From Clostridium_AT radicumherbarum (GTDB taxonomy: Bacteria > Bacillota > Clostridia > Clostridiales > Clostridiaceae), in contig NZ_JBJHZY010000003.1 of the NCBI RefSeq assembly GCF_045310525.1, forward strand, positions 1 to 64,000: a stretch of 64,000 nt of DNA, written 5' to 3'. Positions 52,720 through 61,692 of the stretch are shown here, piece after piece. Position numbers and translations under genes: made by a program. Under the pieces are notes generated by a model. That model did not search any database. It had not been told where the DNA came from and saw nothing but the letters and a program-made list of their open reading frames with translations. Numbering within the stretch: position 1 is the first letter of the stretch; each line of letters opens with the position of its first letter.

Positions 52720-52884
52720 TTGGAAAATTCATTAAGTTTAGAAGAGTTCAAATTACTTGCACTTCAATATCAAAGAAATAAGAAAAGAGATAGGGAAAAA
52801 TATAAGAAAAAAGCCGATGAAGACTTATATTGTTATCTAACAAAAAGGTCATTACAAATAAAAAAACGATGTGGTTATTTTTGA
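52720..52884 (+). CDS. 54-aa very basic small protein, unknown
   Basis: TTG start with GAGGTGAT 4 nt upstream and a terminator 7 bp after the stop. The product is helical and rich in Lys/Arg (LALQYQRNKKRDREKYKKKA, ending RSLQIKKRCGYF), so it may bind nucleic acid or ribosomes. An inverted repeat TTACATT/TAATGTAA lies 50 bp upstream, with TATAGT at about 52696. No family recognised. Confidence 0.62.
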   Translation: MENSLSLEEFKLLALQYQRNKKRDREKYKKKADEDLYCYLTKRSLQIKKRCGYF

Positions 52885-52890
52885 TAAACT

Positions 52891-52916
52891 AAAGAGCTTA
52901 TAAGGGCTCTTTTTAT
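52891..52916 (+). terminator. Terminator after 54-aa gene
   Basis: AAAGAGC/GGCTCTTTTT hairpin, loop TTATAAG. Confidence 0.82.
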
Positions 52917-53024
52917 TATTAGCGCCTATAATATTGGATTTATTTTTGAAAATGAGTATGTTATACTATTTAAAATATATAAATTTACAGACTATTCAAG
53001 GGATTAGAAGTAGAGGTAATTATT

Positions 53025-53588
53025 ATGTCGCAGACAACAAAAAAGGCTCTTGAAGCCTCTTTAAAAAATCTTCTTTTGCAAAAACCTCTGGATAAAGTTA
53101 CGGTTTCTGATATTGCATCAGATTGTGGGATCAACCGCATGACTTTCTATTATCATTTTAAGGATATATACGACTTAATAGAGTGGGTTTGCGTTGAGAA
53201 TGCAGCCAAAGCCATTGGTGGTAAAAAAACATATGACACCTGGCAGCAAGGTTTTTTACAAATTTTTAATGCTGTTCTCCAAAACAAGGCTTTTATTATA
53301 AATGTTTATCATTCTATGAGTCGTGAACAAGTGGAGATCTATTTATATAAGCTTACATATGATTTAATGATTGGTGTTGTAGAAGAGCAATCTGCGGGAA
53401 TGAGCGTACGTGAGGAAGATAAAAAATTCATTGCCGATTTCTATAAGTTCGCCTTTGTAGGAATAATGCTGGAATGGATACGAAATGGGATGAAAGAGGA
53501 CCCATTGTCCATTATCGACCGTTTAAGTGTATTGATACAAGGAGATATCATAAAGGCTTTAGATAAGTACCGTATAGACAAAAATTAA
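53025..53588 (+). CDS. TetR/AcrR family regulator (DhaS-like), paired with oleate hydratase
   Basis: 187 aa. HTH at residues 5-50 (KALEASLKNLLLQKPLDKVT, DIASDCGINRMTFYYHFKDI) and a TetR_C domain like that of DhaS-type regulators (GIMLEWIRNGMKEDPLSIID). AGAGGTAATT precedes the ATG. Located 149 bp before the oleate hydratase gene on the same strand with a terminator between; control of the hydratase in response to fatty acids is a reasonable inference. Confidence 0.88.
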   Translation: MSQTTKKALEASLKNLLLQKPLDKVTVSDIASDCGINRMTFYYHFKDIYDLIEWVCVENAAKAIGGKKTYDTWQQGFLQIFNAVLQNKAFIINVYHSMSREQVEIYLYKLTYDLMIGVVEEQSAGMSVREEDKKFIADFYKFAFVGIMLEWIRNGMKEDPLSIIDRLSVLIQGDIIKALDKYRIDKN

Positions 53589-53625
53589 TCAAAAGTGCTC
53601 CTTTGATTAAAGTTTTTACAATTTT

Positions 53626-53665
53626 GCCCCTGTGATGAAAGTTTCATCATAGGGGCTTTTTTGTT
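53626..53665 (+). terminator. Terminator after TetR gene
   Basis: GCCCCTGTGATGAAA/TTTCATCATAGGGGC hairpin, then TTTTTTG. Confidence 0.92.
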
Positions 53666-53736
53666 TATTGTAGCCTTCATAAAGCAGCAGTATTCTATAG
53701 TCAGAAACTAAAAATAATTATTATGGAGGTAAGGTT

Positions 53737-55512
53737 ATGTATTATTCAAGTGGTAATTATGAAGCATTCGCACGCCCTCTAAAGCCTGAAGGTGTGGATC
53801 AAAAATCTGCCTATCTCATAGGATCAGGTTTAGCTGCCCTATCTGCGGCATGTTTTTTAGTCCGTGATGGGCAAATGAAAGGTGAACACATTCATGTATT
53901 GGAGAAGGATCCTATTCCAGGAGGATCCTGTGACGGCTATCAATATCCCGACCGCGGCTTTGTTATGAGAGGTGGACGAGAGATGGACAATCATTTTGAA
54001 TGTATGTGGGATATAATGCGCTCCATACCATCAATTGAGACAGAAGGAGTCAGTGTTTTAGATGAGTATTACTGGCTCAATAAGGCAGATCCAAACTATT
54101 CACTCTGTCGTGCCACAGTCAAACAGGGAGAGGATGCACATACAGATGGAAAATTTGGCCTGTCTGATAAGGCCTCAATGGAAATTATGCATCTCTTTAT
54201 GACGCCTAATGAAAAGCTGTACGATGTCCGCATTGACCAAATCTTCAGTGAAGAGGTGCTGAACTCTAACTTCTGGATGTATTGGCGCACTATGTTTGCC
54301 TTTGAAAACTGGCATTCTGCACTGGAAATGAAGCTGTATCTGCAGCGCTTCGTACACCATGTAGGTGGTTTACCTGATTTCAAGGCACTACGCTTCACAA
54401 AATATAATCAGTATGAGTCACTAATCCTACCAATGGTAAAATACCTTAAGGATCATGGAGTTCAATTTCACTACAATACTAAAGTTGTCAATGTCGAATT
54501 TGATGTACAGCTAGATAAAAAGATAGCTAAACGTATCATATGCCTCCACCAGGGTGAAGAAAATAACATTGATCTTACTGAGGATGATCTTGTGTTCATC
54601 ACCAATGGAGGTTGTACTGAGAATTCTTCTTTAGGTCATCAGAATCAGCAGGCTAAGATGGATATAGAAATCAAGGACGGCAGCGGCTGGGATATGTGGC
54701 GTAAAATTGCTGCACAAGACCCGTCTTTCGGACGGCCTGACAAGTTCTGCACTACACCTGAGAAAACAAACTGGATGTCTGCTACAGTAACCACCTTAGA
54801 TCAGCGTATTGTCCCTTATATCAAGAAAATCTGCAAGCGTGATCCCTTCAGTGGTAAGGTGGTTACTGGTGGTATCGTAACAGCCGTGGATTCTAACTGG
54901 CTTCTTAGCTGGACCTTCAACCGTCAGCCCCAGTTCCACGCACAGCCAAAGGATCAGCTTGTAGGGTGGATTTATGGGCTGTTCAGTGACAAGCCTGGTA
55001 ACTTTGTTAAAAAGACCATGCTTGAATGCACAGGTAAAGAAATCTGCATGGAATGGCTGTATCACTTAGGTGTTCCAGAAGATCAAATTGAAGACCTAGC
55101 AGAAAACAGTGCCAACACGATTCCCTGCATGATGCCCTATATCACAGCCTTCTTCATGCCTCGTAGAGAGGGCGATCGTCCGAAGGTAGTACCAGATGGA
55201 AGCGTGAACTTTGCCTTCATTGGTCAATTCGCTGAGACCCTTCGTGATACCATCTTTACTACCGAGTATTCTGTTCGTACCGGTATGGAAGCAGTTTATA
55301 CCCTGCTTAATGTTGATCGTGGAGTACCTGAGGTTTGGGGCAGCGTATACGATGTGCGCTCACTTTTAGATGCTACAGTTAAGCTTTCTGATGGAAAGAA
55401 ACTTACAGATAAGGAGCTTCCCTTCAAAGCAAAAATTGCACTAAAGGAAGCTCTGAAAAAAGTAAAAGGTACTGAGATTGAAAAGCTTCTTAAAGCCTAT
55501 GAGGTTATTTAA
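53737..55512 (+). CDS. ohyA: Oleate hydratase (fatty acid double-bond hydratase, MCRA family)
   Basis: 591 aa FAD enzyme adding water to the cis-9 double bond of oleate to give 10-hydroxystearate. It detoxifies unsaturated fatty acids at the membrane face. FAD motif GSGLAALSAACFLVRDG at residues 28-44, then EKDPIPGGSCDG and MRGGREMDNHFEC (catalytic-loop Glu region), C-terminal FAIGQFAE-like FAFIGQFAETLRDTIFTTEY. Full family length. GGAGG precedes the ATG. One sampled line (53881-53940) is 47% G+C, far above neighbours, so probably acquired with or without its TetR. Confidence 0.95.
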   Translation: MYYSSGNYEAFARPLKPEGVDQKSAYLIGSGLAALSAACFLVRDGQMKGEHIHVLEKDPIPGGSCDGYQYPDRGFVMRGGREMDNHFECMWDIMRSIPSIETEGVSVLDEYYWLNKADPNYSLCRATVKQGEDAHTDGKFGLSDKASMEIMHLFMTPNEKLYDVRIDQIFSEEVLNSNFWMYWRTMFAFENWHSALEMKLYLQRFVHHVGGLPDFKALRFTKYNQYESLILPMVKYLKDHGVQFHYNTKVVNVEFDVQLDKKIAKRIICLHQGEENNIDLTEDDLVFITNGGCTENSSLGHQNQQAKMDIEIKDGSGWDMWRKIAAQDPSFGRPDKFCTTPEKTNWMSATVTTLDQRIVPYIKKICKRDPFSGKVVTGGIVTAVDSNWLLSWTFNRQPQFHAQPKDQLVGWIYGLFSDKPGNFVKKTMLECTGKEICMEWLYHLGVPEDQIEDLAENSANTIPCMMPYITAFFMPRREGDRPKVVPDGSVNFAFIGQFAETLRDTIFTTEYSVRTGMEAVYTLLNVDRGVPEVWGSVYDVRSLLDATVKLSDGKKLTDKELPFKAKIALKEALKKVKGTEIEKLLKAYEVI

Positions 55513-55543
55513 TGAAATCGTAGGAAAATAATATATTATCCAT

Positions 55544-55601
55544 AAAAAAGGTTTTTGCAAAATTACCGAAGTTATATTGTATCTTGCAAAAACCTCTTTT
55601 T
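55544..55601. terminator. Bidirectional terminator between oleate hydratase and amine oxidase genes
   Basis: AAAAAGGTTTTTGCAA/TTGCAAAAACCTCTTTTT arms with a 23-nt loop; homopolymer runs on both sides suit the convergent genes. Confidence 0.8.
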
Positions 55602-55659
55602 CAATTTGATGTGGAGTACAATAAAAGGATACAGTACAGTTCAACCTTTCAAGAGATCC

Positions 55660-57363
55660 TTAACTATGCTGTTTTTGAAAATTATAATTATATGCAAGAT
55701 TATTTGCTGCTAATTTTCCACTATATAAGGCACCCTGCATCCAGGCATGTGTTGCAGAGGCATGCTCTCCAGCGAAAAATACTTTATTTTTATACTCTGG
55801 TTGTAAAATATCATATAAGAAAATAGATTTTTGCCCTGGCCTAGTCATTGAAAAAGCACCTCTAAACCACTGCTCATTATTCCAATTTATAGTCTTATAT
55901 TTCTCAACTATATGGTCTAAATACCCCTTAGGGAGCCCATGCACTTCTTCAACCTGTTCTTTAATAATTTCCTTTCTGCGTTCCTTATTTGTATTTTCGA
56001 GCCTTACGGCATCTAAATTTATATTGTAGGAAGCCACAAGTACACCTGGTTCTTTAGGTGAGTATTTATTTGACTCATCATATAAGGCGTGATCTGAGGG
56101 ATAAATTATACTTTCAATTGGCAGATCAGTATTAGAAACTCCGCCATTTATTCTTCCATAGTCAGTATCCTCTTCCCAAAACCGTCTATTACATAAAAGA
56201 AGTGTTTTTTGAGAATTTTCATAATTAAATTCCCTAATAGCCTGCATCTTTCTATTACTAAATAGAGGTTTAATATCTACTAGTCTTAAGGTAGAAAAGG
56301 GAATAGCACAAATTACATAGTCAAAGGATTCTATTAAATCCTGAGAAAGTAGTTTAGTTCTATACTTTATAATTACTTTATTATTTTTATCTATATTATA
56401 AATTCCATTAACGTAGTGACCGGACTTAAATACAACCTTACCTAACAAGTTATTTGGTATATCTTCATATTCTGAAGGATGCTCTGAGGTTAATGACTTG
56501 TAAAAGGCTTGTGGAAGATTTGAATTTCCGCCATCAACTCTGTATAGGTTTGAAAAATCAAGTGGATAATTATCTGACAATAATTCTGCATAACTAATAT
56601 AAAGTGACGCCCCTGTAAGTGAGTCAACGCTAGAAATTAAATTTATTGCATCCTCACTTAAGCCTAACATTTCAAAGACTTGGCGAAAACTCATATTTAT
56701 AAGCTCAGAATAGGGAGGTGAATATTTAGGGAGTATTTTTAAAATCTCTTTTCTTATATTTTCCGGAAGTTTATTTAATGGTTCGTTCATGGCATAATTA
56801 TACAAGGTAGGCCAAGATATGTTTTTTTCTCTTTCAGTTAGGTTATATTTTGGATAAAGCTTTTCTGTAACGTTTTTTCCTGCAGAATCATTTCTAATTC
56901 TTGTATTATGAACATAAATAAAGGCATTTGGGTTATCCTGTACAAAAGGCATTGTATTAAGCTTAAATTTATTTATATAATGCCAGGTAGTTTCATGGGC
57001 TACTGGAATTCTCATGGGTCCAAGTTCTCCGTAATACTTCTTATCCTTATCAAAGTAATAGGTATTAACTCTTCCACCAATTCTATCGGTTAATGCATCA
57101 TAGATAGTAATGTTTGCACCAAGTTTTCTAAGCTCAAAGGCACTTGAAAGTCCAGCAAGGCCCCCTCCTATAATTCCTATTTTAACCCCTTTTAGTTTTC
57201 CTGGCGAGCAATAATTTAAAATATCCTTAGGAGGGCTTAATAGAGCTATTATATTATTAAAATCCTCAGATCTTCCTGCATTTCTCAAAGAGTTCTTTAA
57301 CATTTCATGTCTCTCTGAATTAGTTGGATTAATTGGAGCAGTTTGAATACCATTAACAGCCAT
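55660..57363 (-). CDS. Flavin monoamine / L-amino-acid oxidase family protein
   Basis: 567 aa. FAD-binding GIIGGGLAGLSSAFELRKLG at about residues 63-82, IYDALTDRIGGRV, and the C-terminal FAD phrase KVFFAGEHASATHAWMQGAL. The 60-residue N-terminal extension ahead of the dinucleotide fold is typical of L-amino-acid oxidases. No signal peptide seen. An oxidase in an anaerobe is notable; the natural electron acceptor is unknown. AGGAG 10 nt before the ATG. Confidence 0.85.
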   Translation of the reverse strand: MAVNGIQTAPINPTNSERHEMLKNSLRNAGRSEDFNNIIALLSPPKDILNYCSPGKLKGVKIGIIGGGLAGLSSAFELRKLGANITIYDALTDRIGGRVNTYYFDKDKKYYGELGPMRIPVAHETTWHYINKFKLNTMPFVQDNPNAFIYVHNTRIRNDSAGKNVTEKLYPKYNLTEREKNISWPTLYNYAMNEPLNKLPENIRKEILKILPKYSPPYSELINMSFRQVFEMLGLSEDAINLISSVDSLTGASLYISYAELLSDNYPLDFSNLYRVDGGNSNLPQAFYKSLTSEHPSEYEDIPNNLLGKVVFKSGHYVNGIYNIDKNNKVIIKYRTKLLSQDLIESFDYVICAIPFSTLRLVDIKPLFSNRKMQAIREFNYENSQKTLLLCNRRFWEEDTDYGRINGGVSNTDLPIESIIYPSDHALYDESNKYSPKEPGVLVASYNINLDAVRLENTNKERRKEIIKEQVEEVHGLPKGYLDHIVEKYKTINWNNEQWFRGAFSMTRPGQKSIFLYDILQPEYKNKVFFAGEHASATHAWMQGALYSGKLAANNLAYNYNFQKQHS

Positions 57364-57560
57364 AAAATAGAAAACTCCTAATAATTATTACTAACATATT
57401 TATAATATTTAAATTTAAAAATTATGACAATAATTATACCTTGCAGGTTATAGTATGATTAATTACTAACGCAAGATATATTTCAATGTAATCTTGAAAT
57501 AATAAGGCGGTTATGCAAGAATAGGAATTATATTTAAACTTTTTTATGGTGGTATTTAAT

Positions 57561-58001
57561 ATGAAAGAATTTTTTATGGGAGAAGCTTTAAGAGAGGCGA
57601 GAAATGCTTTATATATTAAGGAAGTTCCAGTAGGCGCTGTTATAGTTAGGAATAATGAAGTTGTGGCAAGAGCACATAATCTTAAAGAAACTTTAAAGGA
57701 TCCAACAGCACATGCAGAAATACTGGCAATAAAAAGAGCGTGTGAGTCTCTTAATAACTGGAGACTTACAAACTGTGAAATGTATGTTACCTTAGAACCC
57801 TGTGCTATGTGTGCCTCCGCTATAGCTCAAGCCAGAATAGGCAAGCTTTATATTGGTACCTTTGATCCCACAGCAGGAGCCTGTGGATCTGTAATAAATG
57901 TATTAGATAATCCAAATTTAAATTATAATATTCAAATAGACTGGATGTATAACGCAGAGTGCAGCAAGCTGCTTAAGGAATTTTTTATTTCTAAGAGGTG
58001 A
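57561..58001 (+). CDS. tadA: tRNA-specific adenosine deaminase TadA
   Basis: 146 aa. Converts wobble A34 to inosine in tRNA-Arg(ACG), which is itself encoded in this window at 15405. Zinc/catalytic motif His51-Ala-Glu53 and P-C81-x2-C84 (PCAMC) of the cytidine deaminase fold. The ATG at 57561 has GGTGG at good spacing; the ATG at 57546 does not. Ends at a terminator shared with the convergent mutase gene. Confidence 0.94.
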   Translation: MKEFFMGEALREARNALYIKEVPVGAVIVRNNEVVARAHNLKETLKDPTAHAEILAIKRACESLNNWRLTNCEMYVTLEPCAMCASAIAQARIGKLYIGTFDPTAGACGSVINVLDNPNLNYNIQIDWMYNAECSKLLKEFFISKR

Positions 58002-58033
58002 TAAAGCTAATTCTGACAGTTTCATGACAAAAG

Positions 58034-58068
58034 ATGAGCCACGAGAAACGTTCCCGTGGCTCATGATT
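58034..58068. terminator. Bidirectional terminator, tadA / phosphohexomutase
   Basis: ATGAGCCACG/CGTGGCTCAT arms with an inner GAAACGTTC segment, AT-rich both sides. Confidence 0.82.
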
Positions 58069-58071
58069 ATT

Positions 58072-59796
58072 TTATTCAACTGATTCTAGCTTTCCTAGAA
58101 CTATTTCCTTCATTGCAGCAATTTTTTCTTCTGCTGCTTTTTCGGTATCAGCCTTAGAGTAAAGGTAAAGCTTAATTTTTGGTTCAGTACCTGAAGGTCT
58201 TACTGCATACCAGGAACCATCTGCTAAAACGAATTTTAAAACATTTGAAGCAGGAATATCAACGTCTAATTCGTCACCAGTTACAAGGCTTATATTCTTA
58301 CCTATTTTATAGTCAGTATATTCTACAACACTTGTATCCTTTATTTCGGTAGGATACTCAATTCTATAAACCTCCATCATTCTGCTTATTCTTCTGCTGC
58401 CCTCGATTCCTTCTAAGACTAATGAAATTTGAGCTTCTCTAAAGTAGCCAAATTCCTCATAGGTTTCTTCTAGAACATCAATAAGGCTCTTACCATGTTT
58501 TTTATAATAAGCAGCTGCTTCAACAAGCATCATTGAAGATATAACTCCATCCTTATCCTTTACAAAGTCACCAGTTACATAACCGATGCTTTCTTCATAA
58601 CCAAAGACGAAGCTGTGATTTCCTGCACTCTCAAGCTCATTTGCTTTACCACAAATATTTTTAAAGCCAGTTAAGGATTCGTAGGTAGTAATGCCATATT
58701 TTTCAGCTATAACTTTCCCAAAATTGCCAGTAACTATAGATTTAACAATAAAGCCATTAGAAGGTAATTTACTTAATTCCTTTCTAGCTTCTACAATATA
58801 TTTAACCAGCATTGCTCCAGTTTGATTACCATTAAAGGAGATATATTTTCCCTCTTTATTTCTTACCATTATTGCAAGTCTATCACAATCAGGGTCAGTT
58901 GCAATTAAGAGCTCAGCTCCAAGTTCTTGACCTAAATTTTCTGCATACTGAAAGGCCCTAGTATCCTCTGGATTAGGAAATGGTGCTGTAGTAAAATTAG
59001 GATCTGGGTTCTCCTGCTCTGGAACTACTGATATGTTTGTAAAGCCTCTCTCTTTTAATACTCTTCTTACTAATATATTGCCTGTTCCATTAAGGGGCGT
59101 ATAAACAACCTTAATATCCTTATCAATATTTTCTCTTAGTGCAAGTGACTTAACCTTAGAAACATATATATCATCAAGTTCTTTTCCTACAATATTTAAA
59201 AGACCTGCAGCTAGTGCTTCTTTTTCATCCATAACCTTGATATCTTCAAAGTTTTTAATGTTTAATATTTTTTCGGTAATAGCGTCTGCTAAGTCCTGAC
59301 CTATTTGTGCACCATCTTCCCAATACACCTTGTAGCCATTGTATTCCTTTGGGTTATGGCTTGCAGTTACAACAATTCCTGAAGCTGTATTTAGATGTCT
59401 TACAGTAAAGGATAAAAGAGGTGTTGGTCTAAGGCTTTCAAAAAGATAAGCCTTTATACCGTTTGCAGCCAATACAAGTGCAGCTCTTAAGGCAAATTCC
59501 TTTGAGAAATGCCTGCAGTCATATGCAATTGCAACACCTCTATCCATGTACTGCTTACCTTTATCTTTAATGTAATCTGCTAGCCCTTGAGTAGCTCTGG
59601 AAATTATGTAGATATTCATACGATTAGTTCCTGCTCCAAGTTTTCCTCTTAGCCCAGCAGTACCAAATTCCAAATCTCTATAAAATCTATCTTCTACTTC
59701 CTTTTCATCTTTTTCAATGGAAGTGAGTTCAGCTCTTGTTGCTTCATCAAAATATGTATTTGATACCCAATTATTATAGGCTTCCCTATAGTCCAT
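58072..59796 (-). CDS. Phospho-sugar mutase (phosphoglucomutase/phosphomannomutase)
   Basis: 574 aa, alpha-D-phosphohexomutase superfamily; interconverts glucose-1-P and glucose-6-P (or mannose phosphates), feeding cell-surface polysaccharide synthesis. Catalytic serine loop TASHNPKEYNGYK (Ser146), magnesium loop DPDCDR, sugar-binding GYEESIGY and phosphate-binding RPSGTEPKIKLY are intact. Length fits the PgcA type. GAGGGAGAT precedes the ATG. Confidence 0.93.
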   Translation of the reverse strand: MDYREAYNNWVSNTYFDEATRAELTSIEKDEKEVEDRFYRDLEFGTAGLRGKLGAGTNRMNIYIISRATQGLADYIKDKGKQYMDRGVAIAYDCRHFSKEFALRAALVLAANGIKAYLFESLRPTPLLSFTVRHLNTASGIVVTASHNPKEYNGYKVYWEDGAQIGQDLADAITEKILNIKNFEDIKVMDEKEALAAGLLNIVGKELDDIYVSKVKSLALRENIDKDIKVVYTPLNGTGNILVRRVLKERGFTNISVVPEQENPDPNFTTAPFPNPEDTRAFQYAENLGQELGAELLIATDPDCDRLAIMVRNKEGKYISFNGNQTGAMLVKYIVEARKELSKLPSNGFIVKSIVTGNFGKVIAEKYGITTYESLTGFKNICGKANELESAGNHSFVFGYEESIGYVTGDFVKDKDGVISSMMLVEAAAYYKKHGKSLIDVLEETYEEFGYFREAQISLVLEGIEGSRRISRMMEVYRIEYPTEIKDTSVVEYTDYKIGKNISLVTGDELDVDIPASNVLKFVLADGSWYAVRPSGTEPKIKLYLYSKADTEKAAEEKIAAMKEIVLGKLESVE

Positions 59797-59978
59797 ATAG
59801 ACATCTCCCTCTTTTTATTAAGTATTTTTACTAAAAATATTCTTTTGATAATTATCCTAATTATATAATTATATTACTATTTTAGTATTTATGTAAACCT
59901 GCAGTGTAAAATAATACTAATTATCTGTAGAATATATTATTTCACATATGGCTTATAGATATTTATAGAATATGAAAA

Positions 59979-60007
59979 TTGATTTATATATATATATTTA
60001 GTATAAT
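59979..60007 (+). promoter_or_regulatory. SigA promoter of tRNA-Ser(CGA)
   Basis: TTGATT (59979-59984), 17-bp all-AT spacer, TATAAT (60002-60007), 17 bp before the tRNA. Confidence 0.85.
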
Positions 60008-60024
60008 TGTAATGTAAATTCTAT

Positions 60025-60116
60025 GGAGAGATGTCCGAGTGGTCTATGGTACCTGCCTCGAAAACAGGCGAACGGGTTATTCCGTTCCGTGGGTTCAAAT
60101 CCCACTCTCTCCGCCA
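60025..60116 (+). tRNA. tRNA-Ser(CGA)
   Basis: Acceptor GGAGAGA pairs with TCTCTCC. Anticodon CGA at 60059-60061 in loop CTCGAAA; long variable arm; T-loop GTTCAAATC; encoded CCA. One C-A mismatch at the inner anticodon-stem pair. Confidence 0.95.
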
Positions 60117-60117
60117 G

Positions 60118-60162
60118 AATATAAGGCTCTAGCAGTTTTTGCTAGAGCCTTATATTAGATTT
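60118..60162 (+). terminator. Terminator after tRNA-Ser(CGA)
   Basis: 16-bp perfect arms AATATAAGGCTCTAGC/GCTAGAGCCTTATATT, T-rich tail. Confidence 0.92.
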
Positions 60163-60216
60163 TTATTCATTGTTTTTAGCAATATTTCTTACTCAATTCC
60201 ATAACTGTCCTTGGAT

Positions 60217-61500
60217 TTAAATTCTACCATCTTCGGTTAATGTTTGGTTTTCCTGATTTTTCTCTGAATTCTGGCTATTTGATTGAGATTTACTTAAATA
60301 ACTATCAATGTAGGAAGCTGGTGCTTTCAGGAATTTAAAGTATTCTTCCGAATTACTTTTTATATTTTCACCAATGCTTTTTAGTCTACTTTCAATTTCT
60401 AGTTCCTGCATAGAAAGGTTATTGAGCTTGTTTTCATGTAGTTTTTGCAGATTTTCAATTTGTTTTTCACCGTCTGATAAACCTAAAAGCATAAGTTGAA
60501 GCATCTGTTTCCTAAGTTTTTCTTTCAGCTTTTGCATCTCCTTTTCATGCTCCTTAATCATCTCTTTCCTACGCTTTTTTAAGTTCTCTAACTTAGCTGA
60601 ATATTTTACATATTCCTTAATAAGCTTGTCTGAGTTGATTTCATACCCCATTCTTACTTCCCTATAAGCATTCATCCTGATGAAATAGTTGTTATCTTGC
60701 TGTTTTGCCTTTTCAAATGCATTCACTAATGCTTGGGAGGCGTTAGAGGTCTTTAGACTACTTAAAGCAGTATTCATTAATTCTAACCTTCTAGATGGAT
60801 CATTATAGTTAGTATCGTAATATGCAGCTCTATCAGTTTTATAATAAGCACTCAATGTATTCCTAAGTGCTGTAAAATCTTTATAGCTTAGCTTATCAAT
60901 ATTTTGAGTCTCAGAAAACTTGTCCTGAAGAAATTGTTCAAGTTTATCTTTTGTTCCGCTAGTATTATTTTTATAAAAGATTTTTGATGCGGAAAGCATA
61001 TTATAAATATTTTTCTTAAATTCATCTTTATTAATAATTTTTTCGCCTCTTATGCCCATATCTGTTCCCTGAGAGGTGTATATTTGCTCTGCGTTGTATG
61101 CTAGATTAAAAAACGATGAAATATTTTTTGATAGGTTCTCAGCTAAATTTTCAGCATAATCATCAAAAGAAGAGTCCAAGATTTTAGTTAAGTTTACTAT
61201 TTGATTATCATCAAATTGTGGATTTGATTTTATGCTATTCAAAATATTTCCATATTGTGCTGTATAATCTGAAATAGATGAATTGTCCTCTAAATCTATC
61301 CAATCCTTTTTACTAAATGTATTCTTTATTTCATCTAGGATTGATAATACTGGTTTGGAATAATTTAAGCTAAGTTCAATAGTATCAGAGTTTGCTGGTA
61401 CTACATCATTTGAGTTAGTGCCTATAACTGTATTTCCACCGCTATATGAATTAGCAATTAGAGCTGTTGAATTTACGGAATTAATATTATTAATGTACAT
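60217..61500 (-). CDS. Coiled-coil protein under a SigD-type promoter, unknown function
   Basis: 427 aa, no signal peptide, no cysteine-rich or enzymatic motif recognised. N-terminal 60 residues are Asn/Ser-rich and low complexity (MYINNINSVNSTALIANSYS). The middle is helical. Residues about 300-400 form a strong coiled coil (KLENLKKRRKEMIKEHEKEM, KLKEKLRKQMLQLM), and the C-terminus is again low complexity (SKSQSNSQNSEKNQENQ). GAGGTG lies 8 nt before the ATG at 61500. The promoter match to flagellar sigma factor suggests a motility- or surface-linked role, which is inference. Confidence 0.72.
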   Translation of the reverse strand: MYINNINSVNSTALIANSYSGGNTVIGTNSNDVVPANSDTIELSLNYSKPVLSILDEIKNTFSKKDWIDLEDNSSISDYTAQYGNILNSIKSNPQFDDNQIVNLTKILDSSFDDYAENLAENLSKNISSFFNLAYNAEQIYTSQGTDMGIRGEKIINKDEFKKNIYNMLSASKIFYKNNTSGTKDKLEQFLQDKFSETQNIDKLSYKDFTALRNTLSAYYKTDRAAYYDTNYNDPSRRLELMNTALSSLKTSNASQALVNAFEKAKQQDNNYFIRMNAYREVRMGYEINSDKLIKEYVKYSAKLENLKKRRKEMIKEHEKEMQKLKEKLRKQMLQLMLLGLSDGEKQIENLQKLHENKLNNLSMQELEIESRLKSIGENIKSNSEEYFKFLKAPASYIDSYLSKSQSNSQNSEKNQENQTLTEDGRI

Positions 61501-61554
61501 GACTTTACACCTCAAATAGTTTTGATTGAAAAAATATATTAAGTCTTACTAATT

Positions 61555-61581
61555 ATATCGGAAAATATTTGTATAACTTTA
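61555..61581 (-). promoter_or_regulatory. Probable SigD (flagellar sigma 28) promoter
   Basis: Minus strand TAAA-N15-TCCGATAT, against the consensus TAAA-N15-GCCGATAT: one mismatch with exact spacing. It lies 55 bp upstream of the coiled-coil gene's start. Confidence 0.7.
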
Positions 61582-61620
61582 CATATAATGATTGTATTAC
61601 CATGATTTTCATAAATATGA

Positions 61621-61691
61621 AAATGAGGCATGTTTGCTTGGAACCTGATGTCTTAAGCATCCCGGACCAAACCCAACTCCCTCCGGCAAAA
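61621..61691. other. G+C-rich structured block, unexplained
   Basis: About 65 bp (core 61625-61687) far richer in G+C than its surroundings, with nested small stems (GATG/CATC and CCGGA/TCCGG). No recognised RNA family; a 24-codon frame on the plus strand has no ribosome site. Confidence 0.4.
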
Positions 61692-61692
61692 T

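Noticed and set aside
54096..55065. Minus-strand frames of 60-100 codons inside the oleate hydratase gene
   Set aside because: Shadows caused by the higher G+C of this gene; none has a start context.
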